Source: Holophagaceae bacterium (GTDB lineage Bacteria > Acidobacteriota > Holophagae > Holophagales > Holophagaceae). Taken from it: a stretch of DNA of 25,340 bases. The DNA lies in contig JANXQX010000193.1 of the NCBI GenBank assembly GCA_025353305.1, positions 1 to 25,340 of the forward strand. Direction: 5' to 3'. Position numbers and translations under genes: made by a program. The notes beneath the pieces were generated by a model, which searched no databases, had not been told where the DNA came from, and saw only the letters and a program-made list of their open reading frames with translations. Below, in pieces: positions 23,884-25,340 of the stretch; the first letter of the stretch is position 1, and each line of letters opens with the position of its first letter.

Positions 23884-25097
23884 TTTTTTTCATCATCTTT
23901 GGCATCATCCTAGCGCTTCAATTGCTGCACTGGCATGTGCTCAGACGCATCGCCCCGCTCTCGATGAGGTCGCTTCTGCCCTGGCTCCTGGTGGCGATCC
24001 ATGTGCCGCTGGTGATCTACTTCGCCCTGAGGTTCATGGGTGGGGCGCCGACCGGGTTCAGCCAGGCGTTGCGTCCCTTCGCCCGGGCGGGATTCTATTT
24101 CCAGTCATTCACCGCGGTGCATCTGGTCATCCTGGCTTTTGCGGAGACCCTGTGGTGGTGGCGATTCAGGCACCACTTGCCCGGACTGGAAACGGAAGCC
24201 GAGGCCGATGCTGAAGCGGAAGATCCGGAGCGCCGGGCGTTTCTCCGCAAGGTCGCCACCGCCGGGTTAGGGGCGGCGGCGGTAGGGGCGGGCTATGGCG
24301 CCTCCGAAGCCTACGGAGATCCTGGGATCACGCGGCTGGAGCTGAGCTTCCCGGATCTTCCGCCGGCCCTCGATGGGCTCAAACTCCTGCAGCTCTCGGA
24401 TCTCCACATCGGCCCCATGCTGGCAGCCAGGACCGTGGCCCGCTGGCGGGTTCTCACGGATCGGGAAGCCCCTGATCTGCTTTTGGTCACGGGTGATCTG
24501 GTAGACAGCCTGCCGAGCGAAGTCGCACCCTTCATCAAATCATTCGGGCATTTCCCCGCGCCCTTGGGGTGCTTCGCAATTCTCGGAAATCACGACTACT
24601 TCACCGATCCAAGACCCATCTGGAAGGACCTCGAAGGCGCCGGGTTTCAATGCCTGGAGAATGCGAACAGGCTGCTGGAAAGAAATGGTGCGTTGCTGGC
24701 GGTGGTCGGTATTTCCGATCCCATGGCTTCCAATGGCCGCTTCAGGGGCATCCGGTTTGGGGATGGGCCCAGGCCAGAGGTGGCCGTGCAAGGAGTTCCC
24801 GATAGGGCCTGGCGGTTGTGCCTCAGCCATCGCCCAAGCAACTGGGACTTGGCGGTGCAGACCGGCGCGAAACTGACCCTCAGCGGCCATACGCATGGTG
24901 GCCAGGTGAACATCATCCCCGGAGTTTCCAGCGCACGGATGATGGGCCCCTACACGCGCGGGCTTTTCGATGAGAATGGATTCAAGCTCTATGTCAGCCG
25001 CGGCCTGGGAGTGGTCGGGATTCCCATGCGGCTTGGCGCGCCTCCGGAGATCGTGGTGATCACCCTGCGAACCACGAAGCCACTAGGGAACCACTAA
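23880..25097 (+). CDS. Membrane-anchored calcineurin-like metallophosphoesterase (YaeI/YkuE-like)
   Basis: The 405-residue protein has three membrane helices (about 2-20, 32-52, 76-93), an acidic linker (102-116), a twin-arginine-like motif with hydrophobic stretch (ERRAFLRKVATAGLGAAAVGAG, written in parts: RR 118-119, core 125-138), and a metallophosphoesterase domain. The metal ligands are seen in SDLH (173-176), GDLVD (205-209), GNHDY (236-240), HRPS (317-320) and GHTHGGQ (336-342). Such enzymes hydrolyse phosphoesters, for example lipid A precursors in YaeI/LpxG relatives. AGGA seven bases upstream supports the ATG, which overlaps the stop of a small ORF. The tail TTKPLGNH is encoded by the repeat region that follows, so the original C-terminus may have been replaced. 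Substrate not determined. Confidence 0.87.
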   Translation: MIFFIIFGIILALQLLHWHVLRRIAPLSMRSLLPWLLVAIHVPLVIYFALRFMGGAPTGFSQALRPFARAGFYFQSFTAVHLVILAFAETLWWWRFRHHLPGLETEAEADAEAEDPERRAFLRKVATAGLGAAAVGAGYGASEAYGDPGITRLELSFPDLPPALDGLKLLQLSDLHIGPMLAARTVARWRVLTDREAPDLLLVTGDLVDSLPSEVAPFIKSFGHFPAPLGCFAILGNHDYFTDPRPIWKDLEGAGFQCLENANRLLERNGALLAVVGISDPMASNGRFRGIRFGDGPRPEVAVQGVPDRAWRLCLSHRPSNWDLAVQTGAKLTLSGHTHGGQVNIIPGVSSARMMGPYTRGLFDENGFKLYVSRGLGVVGIPMRLGAPPEIVVITLRTTKPLGNH

Positions 25098-25179
25098 GCC
25101 ACTGCTCACCACAAAGGAATTACCAAACAAACTACAAATCAAAAAATTATTGCCACAAAGGGGCACAAAGGACACAAAG
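25073..25179. repeat. Degenerate CAC-N-AAG heptamer repeats
   Basis: Related heptamers occur at 25073 (CACGAAG), 25081 (CACTAGG), 25092 (CACTAAG), 25110, 25154, 25164 and 25173 (all CACAAAG), several at 9-11-base spacing, in an AT-rich context unlike the genes. Similar 'cacaaaggacacaaag' strings sit between genes in many environmental bacteria. The first copies overlap the end of the metallophosphoesterase gene, including its stop codon. Confidence 0.65.
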
Positions 25180-25197
25180 TAAAAAGCTTTTCTTTGT
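25174..25197 (-). other. Hairpin just beyond the transposase stop
   Basis: ACAAAG (25174-25179) pairs with CTTTGT (25192-25197), and AAA/TTT extends the stem inside after one mismatch, leaving a four-base AAGC loop. It begins three bases beyond the transposase stop on the minus strand and could be part of the element's end or a terminator. No T-run follows, and the partner inverted repeat is outside the window. Confidence 0.35.
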
Positions 25198-25199
25198 CA

Positions 25200-25340
25200 C
25201 TAGTGTAGGTCGCCAGAATTACGAGCAACATCCAGAACCTTCCGCGCCCGGGAGACTTTGGCGAGGATATCGTTCGCGGTAGCGGTCCAGATGAAGGGCT
25301 TCGGGGCTGCGTTGTGATTCGCGATGTAGGTGTGGATTGC
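25200..25340 (-). mobile_element. IS630-type transposase, C-terminal fragment (runs off window)
   Basis: The frame is open from the window edge to a TAG at 25200-25202. The 46 visible residues include AIHTYIANHNAAPKPFIWT and ANDILAKVSRARKVLDVA, which match the very conserved C-terminal end of IS630-family DDE transposases (PF-x-W-T ... DIL-x-K-x-x-R). The catalytic residues and the other element end lie outside. It points toward the metallophosphoesterase gene. The visible part shows no stop or frameshift, so the element may be intact. Confidence 0.82.

Overview
The window looks like chromosomal DNA from a GC-rich, Gram-negative bacterium: there are outer-membrane porin and barrel proteins, many Sec signal peptides and a sigma-54-type activator. 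The gene content would fit Acidobacteriota, class Holophagae (Geothrix or Holophaga relatives). That placement is an inference from general character; no rRNA or other taxonomic marker is present. I saw no tRNA, rRNA, CRISPR array or prophage. The only mobile DNA is the tail of an IS630-type transposase at the right edge.

Layout, left to right. 1-970: the 3' part of a transglutaminase-like protein. 1087-1845 (-): an unrecognised secreted protein. 1846-2228: a long divergent spacer with a G-quadruplex-type G-run. 2229-4190: an ABC-F ATPase of the Uup type. 4343-8019: a surface-glycan module, made of a GT2 glycosyltransferase coupled by ATGA to a GT-C-like membrane protein, and convergent with them a GT39-like membrane glycosyltransferase. 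8020-8273: a divergent spacer with a foldable RNA-like element. 8274-12577: aroA (EPSP synthase) overlapping by GTGA a 1007-residue sigma-54-type AAA+ regulator whose first ~690 residues match nothing I recognise.

From 20980 down to 12647 every gene is on the minus strand with little or no spacing. The run begins with apbE (flavin transferase), a porin, an FMN-binding-domain protein and a four-helix His-rich membrane protein, joined by 4-7 bp overlaps or gaps. It continues with mutL, a nitrate/sulfonate-type ABC importer (binding protein, permease, ATPase) and a PH-like membrane protein. The apbE-led group reads as an envelope redox system: ApbE would attach FMN to the FMN-binding protein, the four-helix protein would exchange electrons with the membrane, and the porin would give access through the outer membrane. 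This is the most interesting assembly in the window.

From 21120 rightwards on the plus strand are a secreted gluzincin-like protein with propeller-like and barrel-like C-terminal regions, a 24-codon ORF coupled by ATGA to the next gene, and a metallophosphoesterase with three N-terminal membrane helices plus an internal twin-arginine-like motif. Its last codons run into a degenerate heptamer repeat (CAC-N-AAG type), followed by the truncated IS630 transposase on the minus strand.
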